DNA from: Catellatospora methionotrophica
GTDB taxonomy: Bacteria; Actinomycetota; Actinomycetes; Mycobacteriales; Micromonosporaceae
Assembly: GCF_011297335.1 (NCBI RefSeq)
Contig: NZ_JAAOTJ010000018.1
Coordinates: 89,157 to 153,156, forward strand
Reading direction: 5' to 3'
DNA length: 64,000 nt
Positions 25,883 through 33,404 of this stretch are shown in pieces. The position numbers and the translations under genes were made by a program. How positions within the stretch are numbered: position 1 is the first letter of the stretch; every line of letters begins with the position of its first letter. Under the pieces are notes generated by a model. That model was given only the letters and a program-made list of their open reading frames with translations, was not told the DNA's origin and did not search any database.

Positions 25883-26431
25883 TTAGCGTTCGAGGAGGCG
25901 GCGCAGCACCGGCCGGGCGGCGTCGACCGGATCGGTGCCGGGCTCAACGGTCAGCGCACCGGCCAGCCAGAGGCTCGCGAACCCGTGCGCGATCGACCAG
26001 CCCGCCCGCGCGGTGTCCTCGCCGCCCGCCGGGGAGGCCGCTCGCGCACCCTGCGCCAGTAGCGCCCCTGCCCGGTCCCGCGCCTGCCGGACCGCGTCGT
26101 CGTCGGCACGGTAGAGCTTGGGCTGGAACATCACGCCGAAGTGGACCGGGTGTTCGGTCGCGAACCGCACGTAGGCGAGTCCCGCCTCCAGGAAGTCGGT
26201 GCCCGCCTGCCGCAGCGTCTCGGCGAGCAGGTCGAAACCCTCCGCGGCGAGCGCCGTCAGCAGACCGGCCTTGTCGCCGAAGTGGTGTGCGGGCGCGGCG
26301 TGCGAGACTCCGGCACGGCGGGCCAGTTCACGCAGGCTCCAGCCGTCGAGCCCGGATGCGCCGATGGCGTCGACGGCCGCGTCGAGGACCGTACGCCGCA
26401 GGTCTCCGTGGTGGTATCCGATCGTCCTCAC
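25883..26431 (-). CDS. TetR/AcrR family repressor
   Basis: A 182-residue regulator. The N-terminal helix-turn-helix (YHHGDLRRTVLDAAVDAIG... then LRELARRAGVSHAAPAHHFGDKAGL, quoted in parts) is typical of TetR proteins with a TetR_C_13/33-like ligand domain behind it. The start chosen is GTG at 26431, close behind GGAAGGAC. It is divergent from a DoxX-like gene, and the gap contains a long perfect inverted repeat, so autoregulation and control of the neighbour are likely. Confidence 0.87.
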   Translation of the reverse strand: MRTIGYHHGDLRRTVLDAAVDAIGASGLDGWSLRELARRAGVSHAAPAHHFGDKAGLLTALAAEGFDLLAETLRQAGTDFLEAGLAYVRFATEHPVHFGVMFQPKLYRADDDAVRQARDRAGALLAQGARAASPAGGEDTARAGWSIAHGFASLWLAGALTVEPGTDPVDAARPVLRRLLER

Positions 26432-26465
26432 GTCCTTCCGCCGGTGACCGGGGTCTCCATCTTTC

Positions 26466-26517
26466 CATTGACAAGTTCTCGGCGTCCAGACTACCGTCGC
26501 CCATGAACTTGTCAATG
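26466..26517. promoter_or_regulatory. Divergent promoter/operator with perfect 13-base arms
   Basis: CATTGACAAGTTC (26466-26478) and its exact complement (26505-26517) flank 26 bases. Each arm holds a -35-like TTGACA (26468-26473 on the plus strand, 26510-26515 on the minus strand), with weak -10 elements in the middle (TACCGT forward, TAGTCT backward). The two promoters thus face each other over one operator, fitting joint repression by the TetR protein. Confidence 0.7.
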
Positions 26518-26537
26518 ACTAGATCAGGAGACACGCC

Positions 26538-27047
26538 ATGACCCTCGCCGTACTGATCATCGGTCTGCTCGTCCTGCGCGGGCTCGGTGCGCTCGGCGTA
26601 CGCCGATTCGCCACCTGGGCCGCCAGCGGCGCACACGCGCTGGCCGCCATGCTGCTGATGACCGCGAGCGCGCACTTCGTCCCAGCCGGCGTGACCGTCA
26701 TGCCGACCCACGCCGACCTGGTGGCGATGGTGCCGCCGTTCGTGCCCGCCCCCAGCGCCATGGTGTACGCCACCGGCGTGCTGGAACTGCTCGGCGCGAT
26801 CGGCCTCGTCGTCACCCGCACCCGCCGCGCCGCCGGGCTGTGCCTGGCCACACTGTTCGTGCTGCTGTTGCCCGCCAACGTGTACGCCGCCCTCGCCGAC
26901 GTGCCGTTCCACGGCGAGGCGGCCTCGCCGCTGTGGCAGCGCATCCCCGAACAGCTGCTCTACATCGGCATCGCGCTCGCCGCAGCGCTGTCGGCCCCGG
27001 TGCGTGACACCGCCGACGAGCCCCGCCCCGCCGAGGCCACGGCCTAG
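26538..27047 (+). CDS. DoxX-like membrane protein
   Basis: A 169-residue protein with four hydrophobic segments (residues about 4-20, 28-50, 75-100 and 105-125; a fifth near 140-155). The spacing and the SAHFVPAG / GVLELLGAIGLV motifs match the DoxX/DoxX-like family of small membrane proteins. ATCAGGAGACACGCC precedes the ATG. The gene is divergent from a TetR regulator, which suggests induction by a small, possibly organic or oxidative, signal. Biochemical role unknown. Confidence 0.82.
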   Translation: MTLAVLIIGLLVLRGLGALGVRRFATWAASGAHALAAMLLMTASAHFVPAGVTVMPTHADLVAMVPPFVPAPSAMVYATGVLELLGAIGLVVTRTRRAAGLCLATLFVLLLPANVYAALADVPFHGEAASPLWQRIPEQLLYIGIALAAALSAPVRDTADEPRPAEATA

Positions 27048-27054
27048 ACCGCCG

Positions 27055-27606
27055 TCAGTGGGCGGGTTCGGCCTGCGGCTGAACCCGCTGCGAGCCCGCC
27101 GCGCTGAATCCGAGCAGCGCCAGGCCGCCCAGCACACCGGTCCACGGCGACGCGGCCTCGATGACGGTCAGCGCGAGCACGCCCCCGGCGACGGCCAGGC
27201 CGATCATCGTCCAGCCCAGACGGGCGAAGACGGGCGCGTGGAAGGCCCCCGCGAACGGCAGGAAGTGCGCGCCCACCAGCAGCACCACCCACGGCACGGT
27301 CAGCAGGGGCTGGTGCAGCACATTGTTGATGACACCCGCGCCGACCGGGATGCCCAGTGCCATCGCGGTCACCGACGTGCCGTACACGCGGATCGCCTGC
27401 CGCGACGGCGGTTCGGCAGGTCCCTGCGCGCCGGACGGCCTGATCACCGCGAACCACACCACGGCCACGAAGGCCAGCACACCGACGACCCGCAGCACCG
27501 CGTTCCAGGGCGCGGCCAGCTCCCCCGCGTTGATCAGGATGAAGACCAGTCCGCCGATGGAGCCGATCATCGCTCCGATACGTTCTCCCCGCATCGCCAC
27601 ATCCAA
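27055..27606 (-). CDS. Membrane protein of unknown function
   Basis: A 183-residue protein with five to six hydrophobic stretches (about 12-30, 38-56, 78-95, 102-122, 132-150 and 153-170). It contains NNVLHQPLLTVPWVVLLVGAHFLPF, a pattern with a conserved His that I have seen in uncharacterised actinobacterial membrane proteins but cannot name with confidence. An internal ATG (MRGERIGAM, five codons in) is an alternative start. Convergent with the DoxX-like gene, 7 bases apart. Confidence 0.7.
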   Translation of the reverse strand: MDVAMRGERIGAMIGSIGGLVFILINAGELAAPWNAVLRVVGVLAFVAVVWFAVIRPSGAQGPAEPPSRQAIRVYGTSVTAMALGIPVGAGVINNVLHQPLLTVPWVVLLVGAHFLPFAGAFHAPVFARLGWTMIGLAVAGGVLALTVIEAASPWTGVLGGLALLGFSAAGSQRVQPQAEPAH

Positions 27607-27724
27607 CCATGATCACCCAGGGTGAGACGGCCGGGTACGTACCATGCATCGCCGGTACGCCAGCGCCTGTGTCCCCTGCCACTCGGCCTGCCACGCACAG
27701 GGTCCGTTGCGATAGCGTCGACAG

Positions 27725-27828
27725 CGCGAAGGGGAGTAGCTCCCAACGTGGTGGTCGACATACTGGCCCGCTCCGGCGGTCCCGGCCACCCGACCTGGCT
27801 TCCGGCCAGGTGAGCGAGACCTTCGACT
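27725..27828 (+). ncRNA. yybP-ykoY (manganese) riboswitch
   Basis: The leader of the Gdt1-type gene contains the two most conserved blocks of the yybP-ykoY class: GAAGGGGAGTAGCTCC at its 5' side (27729-27744) and CCAGGTGAGCGAGACCTTCG near 27807-27826, with a GTCGACATACTGGC segment and a GGCC-rich pairing region between them. This class binds Mn2+ and commonly precedes genes for manganese exporters, including the UPF0016 family downstream. The fold was judged by eye; the exact 5' and 3' limits are approximate. Confidence 0.8.
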
Positions 27829-27899
27829 CAGGCAGTCCATGCCGGGTCGAGGTCGTCGCATGCGCTCTCCGCCCGGTGAACATGTCCCGGGAGGACGTT

Positions 27900-28487
27900 G
27901 TGGAAGGTTTCCTCGCCGCTCTGGCGATCAGTTTCGGCGTGATCTTCGTGGCCGAACTGGGTGACAAGTCGCAGCTGATGGCGATGACGTTCGCCACCCG
28001 CTACCGCACCGGCATCGTGCTGGCCGGCATCACCATCGCCACCGCCGTCGTGCACCTGGTGTCCGTCGCGGTCGGCGTCGGGCTGGGCAGTGCGCTGCCG
28101 ACCGGCTGGATCGCACTGGTGGCGGGACTGGCGTTCCTGGCGTTCGCCGCCTGGACGCTACGCGGCGACAGCCTCACCGAGGAGGAGAAGACCAAGGCCC
28201 AGCGCGGCGGCAAGTCGGCGCTGTGGGCTGTCGGCGGCGCGTTCTTCCTCGCCGAGCTCGGCGACAAGACGATGCTGGCGACCATCACCCTGGCCACCCA
28301 GCACGGCTGGTTCGGCACCTGGGTCGGCTCGACGGTCGGCATGGTCGCCGCCGACGCGCTGGCCATCCTCGTCGGCCGCTGGCTGGGCCGCAGCCTGCCC
28401 GAGCGGGCCGTGAAGTTCGGCGCGGCAGTGCTGTTCGTGCTGTTCGGCGTGTGGCTGCTGATCGACGCGTACGGCCAGCTCACCTGA
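27900..28487 (+). CDS. Gdt1/TMEM165 (UPF0016) family cation exporter
   Basis: A 195-residue membrane protein with the two family signatures E-L-G-D-K-S (VAELGDKSQLMAMTFAT, residues about 18-34) and E-L-G-D-K-T (LAELGDKTMLATITLAT, about 118-134) in two three-helix halves. Members move Mn2+ or Ca2+ out of the cytoplasm against protons. The GTG at 27900, five bases behind GGGAGG, gives the typical N-terminus; an ATG at 27882 is also open. The riboswitch just upstream supports a role in manganese export. Confidence 0.92.
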   Translation: MEGFLAALAISFGVIFVAELGDKSQLMAMTFATRYRTGIVLAGITIATAVVHLVSVAVGVGLGSALPTGWIALVAGLAFLAFAAWTLRGDSLTEEEKTKAQRGGKSALWAVGGAFFLAELGDKTMLATITLATQHGWFGTWVGSTVGMVAADALAILVGRWLGRSLPERAVKFGAAVLFVLFGVWLLIDAYGQLT

Positions 28488-28493
28488 CGCGGC

Positions 28494-28524
28494 CCGGGGC
28501 GGCGTGCCGGTCACGCCGCCCCGG
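28494..28524. terminator. Bidirectional hairpin between convergent genes
   Basis: Thirteen-base perfect arms, CCGGGGCGGCGTG at 28494-28506 and its complement at 28512-28524, with loop CCGGT. It lies between the exporter gene and the minus-strand gene ending at 28528. Confidence 0.75.
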
Positions 28525-28527
28525 TCG

Positions 28528-28890
28528 CTACGGCAGCGTGCGGTCGAGCCGCACGAGCAGTTCGGTGTCGTTGTGGTGACCCTCGAAATCGGAGAACTCA
28601 CCGGCGACGAAGGTCCAGCCTCCATCGGCGATGATCGCGCGGAGTTTGCCGAGCGGCAGCCGCACCGCGTCCACCGGCATCTCCCACTCCCCGACGATGA
28701 CCTCCTCGGCCCGCTGGACCAGCTCGTCGAGCGTCGCGAACTCGTCCGGCGCCTCGTCGGCCACCTCGTGCCACTCGCCCTCGGCGGCACGTCGCAGCAG
28801 CTCGGCCTCCATGGCCTCGGGCCCCTCGATGGCCTCGTCCCAGTCGTGCTCGAAGTACGAGAAGCGAAGCAGAACGCTGTGGTCGGTCAC
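28528..28890 (-). CDS. Small acidic protein of unknown function
   Basis: A 120-residue acidic, soluble protein (MTDHSVLLRFSYFEHDWDEA...) with many Glu and Trp, no signal peptide and no known motif. The GTG at 28890 gives a compact product; an ATG at 28905 would add five residues. It lies 56 bases downstream of the Crp/Fnr gene on the same strand and could belong to that transcript, although composition gives no hint of shared function. Confidence 0.65.
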   Translation of the reverse strand: MTDHSVLLRFSYFEHDWDEAIEGPEAMEAELLRRAAEGEWHEVADEAPDEFATLDELVQRAEEVIVGEWEMPVDAVRLPLGKLRAIIADGGWTFVAGEFSDFEGHHNDTELLVRLDRTLP

Positions 28891-28946
28891 CGGCGGATGG
28901 TACATCGACCACCACGGCGGCACTGCACGTATCACGACCATCTTCG

Positions 28947-29639
28947 CTAGGCGGGTGGCGACAGCTCGCCGAGCGTACGCAGCGCGGGAAGATCGCGGAT
29001 GACGACCTTTCGGTAGCCCGTGTCCACCAACTGCTGGAAGCGTAGTTCACGCAAAGCCTTCTGCAGGCTGATGTCGGCCGCACCACACAGCGTCGCCAAC
29101 TCGGGCTGAGTGAGGCTGACCTCGATGACGACCCCGCGCGGTTCCCGGCGGCCATAGTTGTCAGCGAGATCCGCCAGCACCCGAGCGAGCCGCACCTTGA
29201 CGGGATAGGCGGCGAAATCCGTACGGCGGCGGTTGGCCCAGCGCAGCTTGTCGGCGACGATCCCGGCGATCTCCACACTGGCATCGGCGTATTCGCGCAG
29301 GAACGCCCGGAAATCACGTCGGCTGATGACCCGGACGCTCGACGAGCGGCATGCCGTAACCGTCGCCGACCGTGGATTGTCGTTCAGGGCCGACATCTCG
29401 CCTACCAGATCACCGGACACCCGGATCGCGAGCAGCGCCTGGCGGCCGTCGGCCATGCCCACGGTGACCTTGGTGACGGCGTCCACCAGCAGCACGACGT
29501 GCGACTCGCACGCGCCCTCGCGCAGAATCGGCGCACCGACTCCGATGTCCCTTCGCACGCCGGCGGTGAGCAGTGCCTTGCGGCTCGTATCGTCGAGCCT
29601 GCCGAGCAACGTACCCGCCGGCCAGGTTAGGTCAGTCAC
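28947..29639 (-). CDS. Crp/Fnr family cyclic-nucleotide-type transcription regulator
   Basis: A 230-residue protein. Residues about 10-125 form a cNMP-binding beta barrel, including SGDLVGEMSALNDNPRSATVTA, which holds the phosphate-binding cassette pattern G-E-x-(S/A)-x-x-x-x-x-x-R-S-A expected for a cyclic nucleotide binder. Residues about 140-225 hold a Crp-type helix-turn-helix (LTQPELATLCGAADISLQKALRELRFQQ). Lack of a Cys cluster argues against an Fnr iron-sulfur sensor. It lies downstream of the PycTM-like gene on the same strand and next to a nucleotide cyclase-like gene, so it may read the same signal. An imperfect CACGG...CCGTG repeat at 29687-29708 upstream could be its site (weak). 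Confidence 0.88.
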   Translation of the reverse strand: MTDLTWPAGTLLGRLDDTSRKALLTAGVRRDIGVGAPILREGACESHVVLLVDAVTKVTVGMADGRQALLAIRVSGDLVGEMSALNDNPRSATVTACRSSSVRVISRRDFRAFLREYADASVEIAGIVADKLRWANRRRTDFAAYPVKVRLARVLADLADNYGRREPRGVVIEVSLTQPELATLCGAADISLQKALRELRFQQLVDTGYRKVVIRDLPALRTLGELSPPA

Positions 29640-29721
29640 GCCAGCTCCCCCATTCGACGTTGAGTCATCATGCCGTAGCTCGCTGCCACGGGAAAGACAT
29701 TCGCCGTGCCACTGTTACCGC

Positions 29722-30231
29722 TCATCCCAGCAGCGCCAGCAATACGGATGTCGCCGTTGCGGCGGTGAGCCACGGCAGGCTCCGGCGCAGGTGCCGATGC
29801 TTTCGCATGGCGATCTTCGCGAGTCGGGCGCTGTGTTGCCAGGCTTCGACGGTGTAGTCCCCGATTGCTGCGGGAATGGCCGGCACACCATGGACGGCCA
29901 GGTCGGGCAGGCTGAATCGGTTAGCCGGGTCGACGACCGGCAGACGCGGCCACAGCGACCCGACCAGATGGAATGTGGAGACCGCGAGGGTCGCGATCAC
30001 CACCAGCACGGCGACCAGCCGGATTCCAGTCGGCACGGCACCACTGGAACCGCTAGAGCCGATGCGGTCGAGGAGTGTCCCGGCCGCGAATCCCTCGATC
30101 CCCAACAGAGCTATCGACTTGGCGTCGACGTGCCGGATCGAGGCCTGCATCGCGTCGGTCACAACCAGAGCGACGGCCAGGTCGGTCCATCCACCTCGTA
30201 CGTCCGGATCCCTGCTTTCCGATGGCGTCAT
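29722..30231 (-). CDS. PycTM-like membrane effector (Pycsar-type)
   Basis: A 169-residue protein. An N-terminal helix (TDAMQASIRHVDAKSIALLGIEGF, about 21-45) runs into the first membrane segment (to about 54). A strong second segment spans about 69-92 (RLVAVLVVIATLAVSTFHLVG), then comes a soluble helix with AWQHSARLAKIAMRKHRHLRRS and a last segment at about 150-169. This order, the D-A-K-S motif before helix 1 and the basic R-K-x-R-x-L-R-R motif before the last helix are those of the PycTM effector domain of Pycsar anti-phage systems, whose membrane damage follows cyclic pyrimidine binding. The divergent neighbour is a cyclase-like gene, as in Pycsar. The ATG at 30231 is chosen; 12 further residues upstream are open. 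Confidence 0.75.
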   Translation of the reverse strand: MTPSESRDPDVRGGWTDLAVALVVTDAMQASIRHVDAKSIALLGIEGFAAGTLLDRIGSSGSSGAVPTGIRLVAVLVVIATLAVSTFHLVGSLWPRLPVVDPANRFSLPDLAVHGVPAIPAAIGDYTVEAWQHSARLAKIAMRKHRHLRRSLPWLTAATATSVLLALLG

Positions 30232-30396
30232 GCACCCAGTACATCGACCTGCGCGCCCGGAAAACATTGCCCTGTATGGCTTTACGGGCAGCCGACAGAT
30301 CCGGCGTCAGCTAGACGACATTCGATATTTCTACCAGATCGGCGGCCCCGTGGAGGCGTACAGATTTCATGTCTCACGCAAACGAGGAGGGTCATC

Positions 30397-31191
30397 GTGT
30401 ACGACACACCCCGTCCTGACCGCCGCCTACTGATCGCCGTCGACATGGAGAACTACAGCGGACGCGACAACGTCCTGCAGTACCGCGCACAACAAGGATT
30501 CCAGCAGGTGCTGCAGGCCGCCACCGCGCAGCTCGACATCGATCGAGTGAAATGGATGACACAGCAGGGCGGAGACGGCGAGCTGGCGATCCTGCCCGCC
30601 GACGTCGACGAGCTCAAGGTCGTCACCCGGCTGACGCCGATCATCGACCGACTGCTGCGTGATCACAACCGCGGCCTGGACCCTGAGGCCCGTGTACGAC
30701 TGCGTATCGCAGTACACGAAGGTCTGGTTCACCTCGACGGCGCCAATGGGTATCCGGGCGAGGCGGTGGTGACGGTCTGCCGTCTGGTCGACGCGGCACC
30801 GCTGAAAGCGGCTCTCAGGGCTTTCCCCAAGGCTCATGTGGCCCTGATCGTTTCTGACCGGATCTACCAGGACGTCATCCGCCATTACCACGACATTCGG
30901 CCCGACCGGTTCCTTCAGGTCACCGCAGAGGTCCCTGGCAAACGGTTCAGCGCCGACGCATGGGTCTTCGTGCCAGACGAGGATGTCCGTACGTTGCCCC
31001 ACCATCCCCCCGTACACGGCATCGCGGAGACCCCTGCCAGCTCCCCCGCCCAAGCGCCGCCACCACTCAGCCCCGCAACTACCACCGGTCAGTACTTCGC
31101 CAATGTGACGACCCATGGTCCAGCGGCATTCGGCAACCACAACACCGTGGGACCGTACACGGACCGAACCGAGGAGAAGGGCCGTGGGTGA
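30397..31191 (+). CDS. Class III nucleotide cyclase-like protein with C-terminal motif
   Basis: A 264-residue protein. Residues about 10-195 match the class III cyclase core: first metal-binding Asp16 in LLIAVDMENYS, second Asp60 in QQGGDGELAIL, a RLRIAVHEGLVHL strand at about 101-113 and VTVCRLVDAAPLKAAL at 125-140 with an Arg corresponding to the transition-state Arg. The usual Asn four positions before that Arg is replaced by Val, as in several divergent conflict-system cyclases. A Pro-rich linker (200-226) leads to a C-terminal motif NVTTHGPAAFGNHNTVG (236-252) shared with the next gene. GTG start, six bases after GAGGAGG. Likely product a cyclic nucleotide; the base cannot be told. The stop overlaps the next gene by eight bases. 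Confidence 0.82.
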   Translation: MYDTPRPDRRLLIAVDMENYSGRDNVLQYRAQQGFQQVLQAATAQLDIDRVKWMTQQGGDGELAILPADVDELKVVTRLTPIIDRLLRDHNRGLDPEARVRLRIAVHEGLVHLDGANGYPGEAVVTVCRLVDAAPLKAALRAFPKAHVALIVSDRIYQDVIRHYHDIRPDRFLQVTAEVPGKRFSADAWVFVPDEDVRTLPHHPPVHGIAETPASSPAQAPPPLSPATTTGQYFANVTTHGPAAFGNHNTVGPYTDRTEEKGRG

Positions 31192-33403
31192 CCACCCGCC
31201 GACGCCCGACGAAGGATCCGCACCGGCGGCCCGCGCTGAACTCGATGCAGTGGCGGATTCCGACACGCCGAGTGCTTCAGACGGGCAACGGGTCGAGCCG
31301 GTTGCCGAGCCAAAAGAAGCCGCGGCCGCCGGGAACGACACCACCCGTGACAGCGACGGCAATTCGGCGGAAACCATCCCCCCGGATTCGCTCAAACTGC
31401 CACCCTCCGTCAGCGGCGAACTGTATGGCTTCGCCTTCGAAGAGGTCACGAACCACGGACCCAGTGCGTTCGGAGACAACAACCTGGTGACCGGGATCAC
31501 CCACAACACATACCATTCTCCGCCGCCGGCGAAGCCCTACGTCGGAAGGCTGCTCCAGGCCGCAGGGCTCCTCGCGACGTACGCTGCGGCACCTTCCGAT
31601 GGCAAGCTCGATGAGCTGCTGCGCGAGCGTGGTGCGGCGTGCCTCACCGGGACCCCCGGCAGTGGTCGCTTCACGACGGCGATCGTCACGCTGGCCCGGC
31701 TGCATGATGTCGACGCTGTCAACGAGGTCTTCCTGCCGGCAGGCGTGGAGACCACCTCCCTGCACCTCCACCCCGAGGTCATCATCGCCGGGCAGGGCCA
31801 CATCCTCCGGCTCACCGGCAATGCCTCCAGCGAGCTGCTGCGCTTTCTGGGCAAGGTCGCCCAGCGCGCCGGGTCACACGTCATCCTCATCAGGGATGCC
31901 GACCCCCGGCTGGCCCACCAGCACGGCGCGGAGACGACCCACCTTCGTCCCGCATCGCAGGATGTCTTTCGCGCTCACCTCAAGCAGCGGTTGCTAGCCG
32001 GTGTCGCCTTCGCCGCCGAGGCTGAGGCTGAGGCGTACGTCGACGAGGTCACTACCGCCGAGCCGGTTTACCAAGCCCTGCGGCAGGCCAGGAGGCCGAA
32101 GGAAGTCGTCGGCATCGCGGCCGCGGTGGCGGAGCACATGCCGACCGTGGCGACCCTCGCTGCGGTGCTCACCGCATCCCAGCCCGAACGCAGATCGCTC
32201 GCGAATAAGGCCATGCTCGCGGCGCAGCGACCCAGCCTCATCCGCCAGCACCGACTTGACCAGCACGAACGAGCCTTCCGTATCGCGTACTGCGTCTTCC
32301 ACCGGCAGCCGGTCCATCACGTATTCCAGGCGACCGGATGGCTCCTCGAAGAGATCGACAAATCGTCGGGCCGGGAGTGGTTCGGGCGGCCAGCGCTGGA
32401 GCACTCGGTTGTCGATCTGCTCGGTGATGTTCTCAAAGGCGACTGGTGGGAGGTGGACCCCGAAGGCGACGAGTCCGATGCGGCATCCCGGACGGCTCGC
32501 CTACGCGATCCGGGCATGCGCGGCGCGATCCTCGATGTTGCCTGGCACGAATTCGACCACGCCAGGCCGGCCATGATCAGCTGGCTGCACCGGATGGCCG
32601 AGGTCGACGAGCCCGCGGTGCGCCAGGCCGCCGCCGAGGTCGCGGGCCTGCTCGCGCATCACGATTTCGACTTGGTGTTCGGCGAGGTCATCGACCACTG
32701 GGCCCGCTCCCGGCGGGGAGCTCTGCGGCAGGCAGCAGCCTGGACCGTCATCGCAGCCGAACTGGGCGGCAAGGTGGGCCGCCAGGTGCGCGAACAGGTC
32801 CGCAACTGGGCATGGAGCGGATCTTCCTATCAGCACGACACCGCAGCTCGGATCTATGCCGGTGGGCTCCGGCAGCCGAACGTGGCGTGGACTCTCGCCG
32901 ATCTGCGGCGGGTGGCCGGCGATCCATTACAACGCCACAGCTGGGTAGTCGCCGAAGCGATCAACCAGCTATACGAGCCAGCCAACGCAACCGTGATCAT
33001 CGACGAACTCGCGTACTGGACACGTGTCAAGGGCTTCGCCCATGTGCAGACGCACGCAGCACGCTCATTCACGGTCCTGGCCGGCCGCTCCGCCGAGGAT
33101 GCCGAAGGCTGCCCAGAACTTCTCCGACGCCTGGCGGTGGGCAACGCCGACGTCGAGAAGATCGCCGCGAACTGGCGAACCGCGCTTTTCCATCCAGCGG
33201 TGTCCGGACGGGCATGGCAGCAGTTCGCCGATTGGCTCCGCACCGCCGACACCGACGAACCTCTGCGCGAGCCGCTGAAAGACCTGCTGAAATTCGTTGC
33301 CGGCGACGCGGTCATGCTCCGTCGCCTGGCCTTCTACCTTCCCCGCATCTGGGCACCCGGACCCGCTCCCGCATGGATCACCATGACGATCGGAAGGACC
33401 TGA
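31184..33403 (+). CDS. Degenerate P-loop NTPase-like protein with helical repeats
   Basis: A 739-residue cytoplasmic protein. Residues 1-75 are disordered. Residues 88-104 (VTNHGPSAFGDNNLVTG) repeat the C-terminal motif of the cyclase-like protein. A P-loop-like region follows: GTPGSGRFTT (156-165) resembles Walker A with Lys replaced by Arg, and HVILIRDADP (232-241) resembles Walker B. From about 270 to the end the protein is all-helical with HEAT-like units (for example VRQAAAEVAGLLAHHD, LRQAAAWTVIAAELGG). This is the layout of STAND-type sensors: motif, NTPase, repeat receptor. The altered Walker A suggests an inactive or nucleotide-binding-only version. GTG start behind GAGGAGAAGGG, overlapping the cyclase stop. 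Confidence 0.78.
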   Translation: MGDHPPTPDEGSAPAARAELDAVADSDTPSASDGQRVEPVAEPKEAAAAGNDTTRDSDGNSAETIPPDSLKLPPSVSGELYGFAFEEVTNHGPSAFGDNNLVTGITHNTYHSPPPAKPYVGRLLQAAGLLATYAAAPSDGKLDELLRERGAACLTGTPGSGRFTTAIVTLARLHDVDAVNEVFLPAGVETTSLHLHPEVIIAGQGHILRLTGNASSELLRFLGKVAQRAGSHVILIRDADPRLAHQHGAETTHLRPASQDVFRAHLKQRLLAGVAFAAEAEAEAYVDEVTTAEPVYQALRQARRPKEVVGIAAAVAEHMPTVATLAAVLTASQPERRSLANKAMLAAQRPSLIRQHRLDQHERAFRIAYCVFHRQPVHHVFQATGWLLEEIDKSSGREWFGRPALEHSVVDLLGDVLKGDWWEVDPEGDESDAASRTARLRDPGMRGAILDVAWHEFDHARPAMISWLHRMAEVDEPAVRQAAAEVAGLLAHHDFDLVFGEVIDHWARSRRGALRQAAAWTVIAAELGGKVGRQVREQVRNWAWSGSSYQHDTAARIYAGGLRQPNVAWTLADLRRVAGDPLQRHSWVVAEAINQLYEPANATVIIDELAYWTRVKGFAHVQTHAARSFTVLAGRSAEDAEGCPELLRRLAVGNADVEKIAANWRTALFHPAVSGRAWQQFADWLRTADTDEPLREPLKDLLKFVAGDAVMLRRLAFYLPRIWAPGPAPAWITMTIGRT

Positions 33404-33404
33404 C

